Source: Manis javanica (taxonomy: Eukaryota > Chordata > Mammalia > Pholidota > Manidae). From it: 64,000 nucleotides of DNA. Where the stretch lies: contig NC_133158.1 in assembly GCF_040802235.1 (NCBI RefSeq), positions 84,678,501 to 84,742,500 on the forward strand, in the 5' to 3' direction. Positions within the stretch are counted from its first letter, which is position 1; every line of letters begins with the position of its first letter. The notes below the pieces were generated by a model. It was given only the letters and a program-made list of their open reading frames with translations. It searched no databases and was not told the DNA's origin. This document shows, piece after piece, positions 37,415 to 51,162 of this stretch. The translations under genes were made by a program, and so were the position numbers.

Positions 37415-37860
37415 AGGTAAAATGTACAAGTATACCTCAGAGACATGGGGGAGTTCAGTCTCAGACCACCACCAATAAAGTGACTCATGCTTTTTCTGTT
37501 TTCCCAGTGCATATAAAAGTTCCATTTATACTACACTGTAGTCTATTAAATGAGCAATTGCATTGTCTGAATAAAATAAATACATACCTCGGTTTTGAAA
37601 ATATTTCTAAAAAATGCCAACCATTATATGAGAGTTCAGTGAGTTATCACTGATCACAGATCACAATAACAAATACAATGAAAAAGTTTAAAATACTGTG
37701 AGAATTACCAAAATGTGACAAGAGTAAGCAAATGCAATTAGAAAAATGCCTCCCAAAGACTGCTTGACCCAAGGTTGCCACAAACCTTTAATTTGTAAAA
37801 AAAAAAGATACCTGCTAAATGCAAAGCCCAATAAAATGAGATATGTGTTTGTTGGGGTAT
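37415..37860 (+). mobile_element. Tigger-like DNA transposon fragment (TcMar)
   Basis: Starts AAGTATACCTCAGAGACATG, close to the Tigger terminal repeat, and contains CCCAGTGCATATAAAAGTTC, ACACTGTAGTCTATTAAATG, GAGAATTACCAAAATGTGAC and GGTTGCCACAAACCTTTAAT in family order. It closes with AATAAAATGAGATATGTG. A nonautonomous internally deleted copy with no transposase ORF. Confidence 0.8.
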
Positions 37861-38748
37861 GGGGTTTGGCCCTAACTTCACAAACAGTGCACCTTCTCTC
37901 AACCTAAAATGCCTGGTCCCTGTTGCCGAGGTGAACGCCTATGAGTCACCAAGGCCTGGCTTCTCTTCAGCCCTTTACTGGTACTCTCAGGCCTTCTTAG
38001 ATAAAACCAGATATTCCTGCCTATTTCTATCAAAATCCGCATGGAATTAACAGTTTATACAGTTTTAACCACGATCCCCCAACCCCTCCCCCATTAACAC
38101 CAAACTGCGAACATACTGGACATGGGACTCTCTTACTCTTTGTACTCTCCTGGGCATTGGATATACTGTATCAAGCAGTCAATGTAAAGAACCCATGGCA
38201 GAACCAAAGGCAGAACTCTAAACATACAAATCAACTTCACTCACTTCTATGCATCAGATGTTTCATTTTCTATAATACATTTAAAGAATTTGTGTGCACA
38301 CCCACACGTGTGTATTATTCAGAACACAGCCAGCCATCCACATAAGGAATAGGATTACCAAATGAAGTGACTTTAGCTAAAATAAAGCAATGTTGGCTTT
38401 AAAGATTTGTTAAATTATCCTCTGAATTTCAGAGACTAGTCAAATATCCTCAAAAGTTTTAAGAAAGTCTATTAATGGTATAATTAATTCTGCCAAACTG
38501 GTGAGCATTGCTGATTCAAAGATCAAAGCAACTGCTCAAGGCAAGGGCATAACATTCTTGCTTATTATCACTAGTTTTCTTTTTCCCTTTTCCATCTTCT
38601 TAAAATTCAATCTCTTTCCGCCTATAGCCTCTGTCATAAAGGGATACCAGGTTTAGACTTTTTATCGTTAATCCCCATAGCACCTCTCCTCCAAAAGGAT
38701 TAATTTCTTGTTCTATAATAAAGCATCAAGAGATTTAATTATACTAAC

Positions 38749-38861
38749 CTTACTGTATTCCAGGCATCTCCGAGTTCTCTGGAATATTGTTTCTCAAAAT
38801 GATCCAACACAACTTTGCAAATCTGTTTTGCAAGCTTCCCCTCTGATTTTCCTTTCAGATG
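38749..38861 (-). CDS. NSUN3: NSUN3 coding exon 2
   Basis: 113-nt exon with acceptor ATAG at 38862-38865 and donor GTTAGT from 38748. The translation begins HLKGKSEGKLAKQICKVVLD and ends ELGDAWNTV plus two bases of an Arg codon finished by exon 3. It encodes the N-terminal helical region of NSUN3. The first codon (CAT, His) has no counterpart in the human protein as I recall it (MLTR-LKAKSEG); see finding. Confidence 0.95.
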
Positions 38862-39680
38862 CTATGATGGTAAGAAAAAGTTGCTGACACAACCCGATAG
38901 TAAAAATTTATTGAACTCAACATTAGCACAGTCTTTCTTCATAAAATAAGGACACTTTTTCAGATAACTACTAGTTCTTGCAACGACAGCAGTACCTCAC
39001 ACCTAATAAAACTGCACTGCAATACTAATTTTTAAAAAGAGGGTTTCTTCAAATGATAATTACTCCAATTTTAAGGGGAGAGCAGAATGTAATGGTTTTA
39101 ACAGAGGACTCTGTGTCAAAGGAACAACAGTGATTTAAATAAGCCACTCTAGATGTTAACATTAGGGAAAACTGGGTGAAAAGCACAGGGGAAGTCTGTA
39201 TTAACTTTTCTGTAAATGTAGAATTATTCAAAAATAAAAAGTTTATTGAGAAACAAAGTCCTTCCAGTTCCCTATGAAAACTCCTTGCAATTCTATTAAT
39301 TTACTCCCCAAGAAAACATTATCGAGGACCTACTATGTAACATTGTCCTAAGCTGCCGGGATAGAGCAGTGACAGACACTCAGCCCTCAAGGGGCTTGCA
39401 CTGTGCTCAAAGATGAAGGGAGTAGGTATTTAAGTCTGCGCGCAGGACTGCAGAGAACTCATCTGGGGACGCAGTTGAGTCGGGAGGAAACGACAAAAAA
39501 CACTCACGAGCGAGCGTCAGAGCCCTCAAGCGTTATTCTAGGGCTTTGGATTGTGAGCGAGGGAAAAAAAAAAAAACCCCACAGACCGCGAGGTTCCCAT
39601 ATCGAAGTCCCCTCCATCGCCACCTTAGCCCGTAGTGTCTGGTTCAGTCTGAGGCTCCCGGCCAGGTCCCAAGCCCTCAC
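38862..39680 (-). other. NSUN3: NSUN3 intron 1 (819 bp)
   Basis: GTGAGG donor at 39675-39680 and AG acceptor at 38862-38863. The promoter-proximal part is GC-rich and the 3' part AT-rich. 39290-39405 resembles an ancient L2/MIR-class fragment (GGACCTACTATGTAACATTG, GGATAGAGCAGTGACAGACA). Confidence 0.85.
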
Positions 39681-39692
39681 CCGGGTCAACAT
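39681..39692 (-). CDS. NSUN3: NSUN3 coding exon 1 (start codon, 4 codons)
   Basis: ATG TTG ACC CGG (MLTR) followed by donor GTGAGG. MLTR matches the N-terminus of mammalian NSUN3. A second ATG lies immediately upstream in frame (39693-39695), and the frame stays open to an ATG at 39806, so a longer N-terminus cannot be excluded from sequence. I chose 39692 because of the match to the known start. Exons 1-5 then sum to 746 nt, about 249 codons. Confidence 0.85.
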
Positions 39693-39699
39693 CATCCCG

Positions 39700-40020
39700 C
39701 CAGTAGGCAAACAAGAGATCCACGACCGACAGCAACCCAACTCGCCAGGGAACCGAAAGTACAGCTTCACTTCAGAATTTCGCCGGATTTTGCTCCCTTT
39801 CCTCACTTTTCCGGGCCAACTTCTCGCGAGATACTGCTTGTCCGCTATGATGAAATCTCACCATAGACGCCTAGTGCCGCGAGAGGCACACGCGGTCACT
39901 TCACGGGAGGCTGGTGGTGGAAGCTACTTGTGGGGGCGTGGCCGGTTCCTTCGGCAGGACCTTGAACGGCCCCAGCTAACGAAGCCGTGCCTTGCTCCAG
40001 TCTTTGCGCGTGCGGTTCAG
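39700..40020 (-). promoter_or_regulatory. NSUN3: NSUN3 CpG-rich promoter
   Basis: A CpG-rich patch around and upstream of exon 1, in a window otherwise poor in CpG. It has no TATA box. It contains TCTCGCGAGA (39822-39831), the palindrome bound by BANP at CpG-island promoters of essential genes, an ETS/GABP-type site (TTTTCCGG, 39807-39814, CCGGAAAA on the gene strand) and a GC/KLF box (GGGGGCGTGGCC, 39932-39943). A plus-strand 206-codon ORF over this region is a composition artefact. The transcription start is not defined. Confidence 0.75.
39822..39831. promoter_or_regulatory. TCTCGCGAGA palindrome (BANP-type site)
   Basis: Perfect 10-bp palindrome about 130 bp upstream of the NSUN3 ATG. Established knowledge: BANP binds this motif, when unmethylated, in CpG-island promoters. 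Its position next to an ETS-type site (13 bp away) fits a housekeeping promoter. Confidence 0.7.
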
Positions 40021-40229
40021 TAAGAAGTGGAAATCTTTGTCATATATTATCATTTTTAAAATATTCTCAGATGCGAAGCTAGTTAGTGAATTAACCTAAC
40101 AAATCTGATGACTCCCGTTAGCCCAGATGTTGAGACTCAGGAGAAAAGGATATGGATATGAAGGAAAAAAATTAAGTCACACATTTCCTAGAGATGGCCC
40201 ACTGGGATGTCTCAATGGGGAGCGTTACG

Positions 40230-40335
40230 TGATTATGTTGATTGAAATGCACAAGGCGCTTGGCACAGAGACCAGGAAACAATAAATGCCCAAATGTTAG
40301 CTGTGTATTATTTTCACTATCATGATCTTGATAAT
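40230..40335 (+). repeat. MIR SINE 3' end
   Basis: GCGCTTGGCACAGAGACCAG followed by AATAAATGCCCAAATGTTAG and TATTATTTTC match the 3' end of MIR. Confidence 0.65.
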
Positions 40336-40339
40336 CATC

Positions 40340-41880
40340 ATCATGTTCAGATAACCGAATGCCTGGAACCAGAATGCACACTAGCTTCTACACCCATCTT
40401 TACTAGGAGCAGTGTTACTGGTTCTCAGGAAGATGAATATTACACCCACTCTGACAGGAACAAGTTTATTTGCTCTTTTAGTGTTACTCTTCATATAAAT
40501 AGCAATCAGCAATTTATATTAAAATCAGTGCTAATAGTTAAGAGGCATCATTGAGACTCAATGCTCGAAATACTGCAATGTACACTATAGGTGCAAATCT
40601 TAGAGCCATGTAAAAAGATAAATGTTATATCCACCACTGTGATTTGAAGCTTAATATATTTATTTAGTAAACAATTTCCCCAGTAATCTAAAGATGAATT
40701 GATTCAGTGGGTGGGTATTTATAATGTATCCTGTTTTATGAGCATTTTCTTATATTAAAAATTATTTATATACATGATTTCCCATAGTAGTCAAAGCCTT
40801 GGAGGTTATCATACTAGCTTTCTCATTATTGATAACATCTTGCTCATGAATCTGCATGTCTGGTAATTACAATTTTTCATTAGTCCTTAGTTTGGATAGG
40901 TTTTCAAATCTTGTAATTCTTTTATAAATTACCCATTCATGTCCACTTACATTTAGAAATGTTAATTATATCACATTTCCAAGTACTTTCCTAGTTTTTC
41001 TTACAATCATTTGACTTTAAATGTGAAAATGTTTTAAATTTCTATGCAATAAATTGAGCTTGTAATTAATTCCATTGCTTTAAGGCTTGGGAATTTCTTC
41101 CCACAGAAGGGAGATACTTATGTTTCTCCCATCTTTTTCTTACAGCTTGATCTTTAATATTTAACCTACTGATCTATCTAGAATTATTAATGTATCATGA
41201 AAATATTAATGGATTTCTTCTATCTCACACCAAATAGGTACTGAATAAAGTTCCACAATAGAAATTGTTAAAAACAGACTTGTCTTAAACCACTGCAGAC
41301 ATAAGAAATTGAGCTGACACCAATACCAGAAATTATATTTATTTTTTTATTATAGTATTAAAGAATGAAACAGCCTATTAAGGATTTATTGCTAGTCAGA
41401 AAAAGAATTTTAACATACCTAAGCAATTTTATTGTTAAGTCCTTTGATCTAAGAAGTGTTTCATAATAACTATACTTTATAGACTATCCCATATACTGTT
41501 TTATGAATTTTCATATTTACATAAAACATATTTCCAAATCCTTCATATTCAATAGAGGTTTATCTGTCAAAAAGGTAAAGACAGGCTTTGTAGTAAAACT
41601 AACATCGAGAGCATTTGCTCCTTAAAATTGGTCACAGAAAAACACAACAAAGAAATCTGCCATCAGAGCAAGACAACAGAACATACAACAGGCAATCTTG
41701 GACTTTCAGGTGAGCAGCTAGTAGGCTGCTGCTCCCATTTTATTTTAGATTTCCAAAGTGATATGTACAAATACCAGCAGACAATCTACTGACTGGGAAG
41801 TAAATCTAATAACTTGTATTTTTATCTAACTTTTAAAAAAAAATTCTTAGGGGGGAAGTCTATGTACAAAGTGCAGTACA
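40340..41880. other. Intergenic sequence between NSUN3 and ARL13B
   Basis: AT-rich, no ORF of note, no confidently recognised repeat. 40780-41250 may be a very old LINE fragment, but I could not fix a family or a frame. Confidence 0.4.
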
Positions 41881-41884
41881 ACAT

Positions 41885-42272
41885 GTAACTGTGATGGGCT
41901 GAAACTTGTCCTCAAAATTCTTATGTTGAATCCATAACCCCCAGTACCTCAGAATGTGACTGGAAATAGCGTCTTCCCAGAGGTGTTAAATTTTAAGATA
42001 GTCCCTTAAGGTGGGTCCTAATATAATTTGACTGATGTCCTTAAAAAAGAGGAAATCTAAACACAGTGAGACTAGAGAGGTGACTGCACACAGAGGAAAG
42101 ACCACTGAGGACACAGGGAGTATGAGGTCATTTGTAAGCCAAAGAGAGAAGGTTCCAGAAGAAACCAACACAGTCAACATGTTAGACGTCCAGACTTCAG
42201 AAATCTGAGAAAATAAACTTGTTTAGTCACCCAGTCTGTGGTACTTAGCAGACCTAGCTAACTAATACAATA
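41885..42272 (+). repeat. Ancient dispersed repeat, probably an LTR
   Basis: Opens TGTAACTGTGATGGGCTGAA, includes AACCCCCAGTACCTCAGAATG-type text, GGTGGGTCCTAATATAATT, CACAGGGAGTATGAGGTC and AGAAATCTGAGAAAATAAAC, and ends CACCCAGTCTGTGGTAC. This is a familiar mammalian medium-reiterated repeat. ERVL-MaLR is my best family guess; the repeat status is more certain than the family. Confidence 0.6.
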
Positions 42273-43147
42273 ACTGAAATATAAATGTGTACTAAAAATT
42301 TTTACTGGAAAGGAAATATATTATTATAAAAATCTGTAGACCACTGATTCATTTACCTCGTTTGTAAATTGTTTTCTCACCAGCACACAGAGGGAATCTA
42401 CAACGCACGCTCCAACAAATAATTTTCCTCCTCTTTTCCCATTAATTATAAGCTGATCCCCTTCATTAAAGGAAATTCATTTCTGACTTCCTATTTTCTT
42501 TCTCAAAGAAACAGGCTTTTATTACTGTTCCCACAAAGCTAATAGATTATTGCTATTTTGATAATTCAAATCATACTTTACTGTAAGTTTTGAAATACCT
42601 AAATTTGTTCTTTGGATCAGCTGGAATACATTTCTTGATAAATAGTATTAGCACAATGTCAGTTGCAACATATACTCCACTTAGAGAAAAACTTTGGTAT
42701 TAAAGCCAAGGATAATAAGGCTTCTAAACTACAGCATTATTTGTATAAGCAGTTTCACTTCTGATAAGCTTGTGTACCTGGAAGCACTGGATTTCTTTAG
42801 TGTGGAATGAAAGAAATTAAGTAACATTAATAGCAAAGCATATAGAGCTATCAAATAAAATACTGTCATAGTAAAAAAAGAAAAACAGTAAGAGGTCAGT
42901 TCTAAATATTATGGCATACTCTATAGTTGAATGTCTCTGGGCTATTCACAGAAGTTTTACATATTAAGTGAATTCTAGTCTTACCTTTGACACTTAAAAG
43001 AGCATATAATTTTAAACTTGCTGAAAACAGGCACTTAATTTTTACAAAATTATGAATGTGCTGTCCCATTATAAAAGTAAGTCAAATTAAAAAAAAATAG
43101 TTTGAAAGATTGAGGTAAAAACATAACCAATAACTCTAAAAAATTCA

Positions 43148-43268
43148 CTATTAGGACTCTCTTGTCCCCTCCTGGCATGAGCTGGGAGCTCTGTCCTTTC
43201 ACTTTATCTCTAAATAAAAGCCTGTACCTTGCTCTCCAACCTTGAGTGTTTGTGAAGCTCATTAAAAA
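43148..43268 (+). repeat. Polyadenylated LTR R/U5-like fragment
   Basis: CTCTTGTCCCCTCCTGGCAT, CTTTATCTCTAAATAAAAGC (polyadenylation signal) and CCTTGAGTGTTTGTGAAGC resemble the R-U5 end of a retroviral LTR. The fragment ends in a run of A at 43263-43276. The A-run after an AATAAA suggests an RNA-derived copy. Confidence 0.45.
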
Positions 43269-44979
43269 AAAAAAAAGAAAAATTCACTATTAATATTTTG
43301 GAACATTCCTTTCTAGTGTTGCTTCCATGCATAGTTTTATACTTGACATCAATTACATACAACATTGTATATTTGTCATATCTGCATGTTACACAAAGGT
43401 ATATATAGGATTATCTCAAATAAGAAAAAAATGTATTTTTTGGCCAGTATCTTTAACTTAACAAAAGACAGACACAGAATCATCTAGAATCATAACATAT
43501 GTTATTTTAACTACCCTTTAAAATGAGAAGATTCTTTCCCACATACACAATAACTTGTTCACAGAAAAAAGGTTTTCATGTACAATAGCAAAAATTCATT
43601 ATTTTAATTAACTTAAAGTTTTTCAACAATCCTTTCTTATTACCCAAAATAAATCATTTAAATTTATCAAATGAAAAGCAAAACAGCATAATAAATTATT
43701 TTTATTCTGTGAAAATGTTATAACTCATGATGATTAGGAATTTAAAATGCAGCATATGACAAAATAGGTATTACTTGTTAAAAGCCACCTGGATTTACAA
43801 AACCTCTTTTAAAATATTTTTAGAGTGCTTTAAGAATACAAATTAATTTTTTGAGATATATTAAGCATTTATTCCACTTTATCATATATTTAATTTCAAA
43901 ATCATTTTTATTCATATTTGGATGAATGTCCATAATGGACTCTGTAGTTATTGTACACCATAGTAAAGTACAATCAATGGAAGGAAACAAAAATTGTAAA
44001 AACATATTTATTCTCAAACTAGATGAATAGTAAAAAGATGGCAAAAGTATGAGTTTAGTTTTTTAAAAAATGAATGTAAAATGTTACCAAAGTAACCAAC
44101 AAGATATGCAAACACATTTTTTCTCTAAAATTCATTTCAAAATTTACATTTTTTTTCTTGTGTTGCTTTCCCTTACGTTTCACACACCTCTCAACTTTGG
44201 GTTGTTAAGAATTTTATATCTGAAGTAGTATGCTTTTTACTCAGTGTGCTGGGTAGGACCCATGTACAAAACTCCAAAAAGCTGCAAATGATACTGACTA
44301 AACTAATAAAATGATACTGACTAGACTGACCTGATTAATGAATTATGAGTTAAAAATGTGAATAAAATGTGATCCTCTGAAGTAAAATTTTAAAAATGAG
44401 CATTTTAAACTACCTTAGGCATACTTAATCATATTCCTGTCAGATACCAATGTCTGTTATCAGCACAAGTTACTAAACTGACCATTTAACAAGGTGATAT
44501 AGGAATCATACTGTTTATAGTATGTTCACCTTAACATAAATGCATGATTTCAGTGAAACGCAACGTGACTCAATTACTCAACATATTTATCTAAGAGTTA
44601 GTCTATATGCCAGACAAATGAAGAATCCTATTAGATGTCACTCTTCTGGGCAAGAGAAGTACTATTATTTTAAATTGAGAAATTATTTTGGAGTCATTTC
44701 TTTATAAAAGTCATTTTAAACTAACATTTTTATTCCTATTGCTTTAGTACCCAAGCCTTTCCTGGTTATGAAACACCAGTCTCCGGACCTAGAGCAGCTT
44801 TTTCAGTCTTTTTTGCCTTTAATTTTAAGGCATGAAAGAATTAGAATAACCAAAAAAAGTCACTGCAGATTCTGATAGAACAAGGAAGTGAGTGACAAGG
44901 AGCACCTTGATCTCTGAAAGAGTATAATCTTTAAAAAAAGATGTTGCTTGGAACTTTTAATAACATCTCACAGAATATT

Positions 44980-45810
44980 TTTATTAATTTAAAAAGCATT
45001 TATTTAGGTCAAAAAAGTATTTCAAGTGACTTTCATTTACTGAGATCATCACCAAAGAAAACAACCAAGAACAAAAAAATTGAACTTTCTCCTTGGGTAG
45101 TGCTTTCAAATAACATAATTTGGTGGAATAAAGATCTCAGAATCTATTTTAAAAAGGTATTATTTTAAAATAGGTCAAATTCGAATGTATATTTCAAGAA
45201 CAATACTATTAGAAAACACACCTCAAACCATATAAATGTATTGTTTGTATAGTTCATGTTTACAAAATAAATGAACTCGATTTTCCAGACACAATTTAAA
45301 CAAAGCATCTATAGAAAAGTGCAAAGTCAATATCATAGCAATTAAAATTCTTAAAAGTTTTAGAAAAATATACTAAGTATAAAATTTAGGTTATAAATTC
45401 CCAAGAATTTCCCTTTCCATGAAGATGTATCTTACAAAAAATGTTTATGATACAGAAATAAAGACTATTAAACAAATAGTAAAGAAAGTGTAGAGTCCAT
45501 TGGCTCTTTTTCTGAAAGGTTTTCTTCCAGGAATATGTCCATGAGTGCGGATTTATAAACCAGAGTCAACACTACTTGCTAACTTGGTCCAAATGCTTGT
45601 CCTTTTGCTGGTCATTTTGCTTTTTTTTTTAAACCATGAAGACCATGAATAAGTAATTATCAGATCAGTCAGGTCTTTGGCTATTAATGTCCTCACTGGA
45701 AATTGCTATGGTTATCTTGCCCTAGTCATCAATTCAGGGCTTTTCTTCTTTGAGAAAGAAGTTTCTCCAGTTCATCTTGCCAATATCAAGAGCTCACCCA
45801 CGTGACTTGG
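44980..45810 (-). other. ARL13B: Probable ARL13B 3' UTR
   Basis: Sequence directly downstream of the ARL13B stop. Two AATAAA signals on the minus strand (plus-strand TTTATT at 44980-44985 and 44999-45004) lie about 810 nt after the stop and could mark the end, but several other AATAAA occur further on, so the boundary is a guess. No repeat recognised inside. Confidence 0.4.
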
Positions 45811-47010
<1,200 letters not shown>

Positions 47011-47023
47011 TGTGGTCTTTTTT
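47011..47023 (+). repeat. Outer target-site copy, left (TGTGGTC + T-run)
   Basis: TGTGGTCTTTTTT is identical to 61681-61693. On the minus strand it is AAAAAAGACCACA, and at the right copy it is preceded by TT, giving an ideal L1 endonuclease site TT/AAAAAA. A decayed copy (TGTTGTCTTTGTT, 11 of 13) lies at 52964-52976. Confidence 0.8.
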
Positions 47024-47345
47024 TTTTTAATTTTTTTGAAGAACATTATATTTACTAGGCTCTCCCCTACCCCAAGTCCCCCCCACAAATCACATTACAG
47101 TCACTGTCCATCAGCATAGTAAGATGTTGTAGAATCACTACATGAATTCTCTGTTGCAAAGCCCTCCCCTTTCCCCCAACCCCCACATTATACATGCTAA
47201 TTATAATACCCCCTTTCTTCTTCCCCGCCCTTATCCCTCCCTACCATCCCATTCTCCCCAGTCCCTTTCCCTTTGGTAACGGTTAGTCCATTCTTGGGTT
47301 CTGTGATTCTGCTGCTGTTTTGTTCCTTCACTTTTTCTTTTGTTC

Positions 47346-50300
47346 TTATACTCCACAGATGAGTGAAATCATTTGGTATTTGTCTTTCTCCGCTTGGCTT
47401 ATTTCACTGAGCATAATACCCTCTAGCTCCATCCATGCTGTTACAAATGGTAGGATTTGTTTTCTTCTTATGGCTAAATAATATTCCATTGTGTATATGT
47501 ACCACATCTTCTTTATCCATTCATCTACTAATGGACACTTAGGTTGCTTCCATTTCTTGGCTATTGTAAATAGTGCTGCGATAAACATAGGGGTGCATCT
47601 GTCTTTTTCAAACTGGAGTGCTTCATCCTTAGGGTAAATTCCTAGAAGTAGAATTCCTGGGTCAAATGGTATTTCTACTTTGAGCATTTTGAGGAACCTC
47701 CATACTGCTTTCTACAATGGTTGAACTAATAATGCATTCCCACCAGCAGTGTAGGAGGGTTCCCCTTTCTCCACAACCTCGCCAACATTTGTTGTTGTTT
47801 GTCTTTTGGATGGTAGCCATCCTTACTGATGTGAGACAATATCTCATTGTGGTTTTAATTTGCATTTCTCTAATGACAAGCAATGTAGAGCATCTTCTCA
47901 TGTGTCTGTTGGCCATCTGAATTTCTTCTTCAGAGAACTGTCTATTCAACTCCTCTGCCCATTTTTTAACGGGATTATAAGCTTTTTGTTTGTTTAGGTG
48001 TGTGAGCTCTTTATATATTTTGGATGTCAACCCTTTCTCGGATCTGTCATTTATGAATATATTCTCCCATACTGTAGGATACCTTTTTGTTCTATTGATG
48101 GTGTCCTTTGGTGTACAGAAGCTTTTCAGCTTGATATAGTCCCACTTGTTCATTTTTGCTTTTGTTTTTCTTCCCTGGGGAGATATATTTGTGAAGAAGT
48201 CGCTAATGTTCACATCCAAGAGATTTTTGCCTATGTTTTTTTCTAAGAGGTTTATGGTTTCATGACTTACATTCAGGTCTTTGATGCATTTTGAATGTAT
48301 GTTTGTGTATGGGGTTAGACAGTGATCCAGTTTCATTCTCTTACATGTAGCTGCCCAGTTTTGCCAGCACCATCTGTTGAAGAGATTGTCATTTCCCCTT
48401 TGTATGTCCATGGCTCCTTTATCGAATATTAATTGACCATATATGTTTGGGTTAATGTCTGGAGTCTCTAATCTGTTCATCTGGTCTGTGGCTCTGTTCT
48501 TGTGCCAGTACCAAATTGTCTTGATTTCTATGGCTTTGTAGTAGAGCTTGAAGTTCAGGAGTGAGATCCCCGCCACTTTATTCTTCTTTCTCAGTATTTG
48601 CTTTCGCTATTCGGGGTCTTTGGTGTTTCCATATGAATTTTTGAACTATTTGTTCCAGTTCGTTGAAGACTGCTTTCAGTAATTTGATAGGGATTGCATC
48701 AAATCTGTATATTGCTTTGGGCAGGATGGCCATTTTGGCTATATTAATTCTTCCTAGCCAAGAGCATGGGATGAGTTTCCATTTGTTCATGTCCTCTTTA
48801 ATTTCTCTTAAGGGTTTCTTTTAGTTTTCAGGGTATAGGTCTTTCACTTCTTCGGTTAGGTTTATTCCTAGGTATTTTATTCTTTTTGATGCTATTGTGA
48901 ATGGAGTTCTTTTCCTGATTTCTCTTTCAATTGGCTCATTGTTAGTGTATAGGAAAGCCACAGATTTCTGTGTGTTAATTTTGTATCCTGCAACTTTGCT
49001 GTATTCTGATATCAGTTCTAGTAGTTTTGGAGTGGAGTCTTTAGGGTTTTTTATGTACAATATCATGTCATCTGCAAACAGTGACAGTTTAACTTCTTCT
49101 TTACCAATCTGGATTCCTTGTATTTCTTTGTTTTGTCTAATTGCCATGGCTAGGACCTCCAGTACTATGTTAAATAACAGTGGGGAGAGTGGGCATCCCT
49201 GTCTTGTTCCTGATCTCAGAGGAAAAGCTTTCAGGTTCTCGCTGTTAAGTATGATGTTGGCTGTGGGTTTATCGTATATGGCCTTTATCATGTTGAGGTA
49301 CTTGCCCTCTATTCCCATTTTGCTGAGAGTTTTTGTCATGAATGGATGTTGAATTTTGTCAAATGCTTTTGCAGCATCTATGGAGATTATCTGTGGTTTT
49401 TGTCTTTCTTTTTGTTGATGTGATGATGTTGATGGATTTTCGAATGTTGTACCATACTTGCATCCCTGGGATGAATCCCACTTGGTCGTGGTGTATGATC
49501 CTTTTGATATATTTCTGTATATGGTTTGCTAATATTTTATTGAGTATTTTTGCACTATGTTCATCAGGGATATTAGTCTGTAATTTTCTTTTTTGGTGGG
49601 GTCTTTGCCTGGTTTTGGTATTAGGGTGATGTTGGCTTCATAGAATGATTTTGGGAGTATTCCCTCCTCTTCTATTTCTTGAAAAACTTTAAGGAGAATG
49701 GGTATTATATCTTCTCTGTATGTCTGATAAAATTCTGAGGTAAATCCATCTGCCCAGGGGTTTTGTTCTTGGGTAGTTTTTTTATTACCGCTTCAATTTC
49801 TTTGCTGGTAATTGGTTTCTTTAGATTTTGTGTTTCTTCCTTGGTGAGTGTTGGAAGGTTGTATTTTTCTAGGAAGTTGTCCATTTCTTCTAGGTTTTGC
49901 AGTTTCTTAGCATATAGGTTTTCATAGTAGTCTCTAATAATTCTTTGTATTTCTTAGGTCCGTCTTGATATTTCCTTTCTCATTTCTGATTCTGCTGATG
50001 TGTGTTGATTCTCTTTTTCTCTTAATAAGTCTGGCTAGAGGCTTATCTATTTTGCTTATTTTCTTGAAGAACCAGCTCTTGGTTTCATTGAATTTTTCTA
50101 TTCTTTTATTCTTCTCAATTTTGTTTATTTCTTCTCTGATCTTTATTATGTCCCTCCTTCTGCTGACCTTAGGCCTCATGTGTTCTTCTTTTTCCAATTA
50201 TCATAACTGCGATGTTAGAGTATTCATTTGGGTTTCTTCTTCCTTCTTTAAATATGCCTGAGTTACTATATACTTTCCTCTTAAGACTGTTTTTGCTGCA

Positions 50301-51162
50301 TCCCACAAAAGTTGGGGCTTTGTGTTGTTGTTATCATTGATTTCCATATATTGTTGGATCTCCATTTTAATTTGGTCATTGATCCATTGACTATTTAGAA
50401 GCGTGTTGTTACGCCTCCATGTGTTTGTGAGACTTTTTGCTTTCTTGGTACAATTTATTACTAGTTTTATACCTTTGTGGTCTGAAAAGTTGGTTGGTAG
50501 AATTTCAATCTTTTTTAATTTACTGAGGCTCTTTTTGTGGCCTAGTATGTGGTCTATTCTGGAGAATGTTCCATGTGCACTTGAGAAGAATGTATATCCT
50601 GTTGCTTTTTAGTGTAGAGTTCTACAGATGTCTATTAGGTCCATCTGTTCTAGTGTGTTGTTCAGTGCCTCTGTGTCCTTACTTATTTTTTGTCTGGTGG
50701 ATCTGTCCTATGGAGTGAATGGTTTGTTGAAGTCTCCTAAAATGAATGCATTGCAGTCTATTTCCTCCTTTAGTTCTGTTAGTATTTGTTTCACATATAC
50801 TGGTGCTCCTGTGTTAGATGCATATATATTTATAATGGTTATATCCTCTTGTTGGACTGAGCCCTTTATCATTATGTAATGTCCTCCTTTATCTCTTGAT
50901 ACTTTCTTTGTTTTTAAGTCTATTTTGTCTGATACTAGTACTGCAACACCTGCTTTTTTCTCTCTGTTGTTTGCATGAAATATCTTTTTCCATCCCTTGA
51001 CTTTTAGTCTGTGCATGTCTTTGGGTTTGAGGTGAGTCTCTTCTAAGCAGCATATAGATGGTTCTTGTTTTTTATCCATTCAGTGACTCTATGTCTGTTG
51101 ATTGGTGCATTCAGTCCATTTACATTTAGGGTCATTATTGATAGGTATGTACTTACTGCCAT
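47346..51162 (-). pseudogene. L1-A ORF2, broken
   Basis: Start ATG of the MAIS/MAVS-type N-terminus at 51162. Endonuclease block at 50708-51079 (YVKQILTELKEE, GDFN), RT block at 48821-49339 with intact FADDM, C-terminal block at 47662-48576 (304 codons) with the CX3C motif, end at MISLICGV. At least five frameshifts or stops. Confidence 0.9.

Larger units (their letters stand above)
28957..38748 (-). other. NSUN3: NSUN3 intron 2
   Basis: 9.8 kb intron (donor GTTAGT at 38743-38748, acceptor at 28957-28958). Contains MER5-like, MIR, L2-like, LTR-like and Tigger-like fragments listed separately, plus an unidentified ORF-bearing block at 31676-32284. No gene or recognised repeat in 28961-30030, 32290-34580 or 35960-36890. 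Confidence 0.8.

Noticed and set aside
39403..40023. 206-codon plus-strand ORF over the NSUN3 promoter
   Set aside because: It overlaps a CpG-rich promoter and exon 1 on the opposite strand. GC-rich sequence has few stops, and the product has no motif and no splice or start context.
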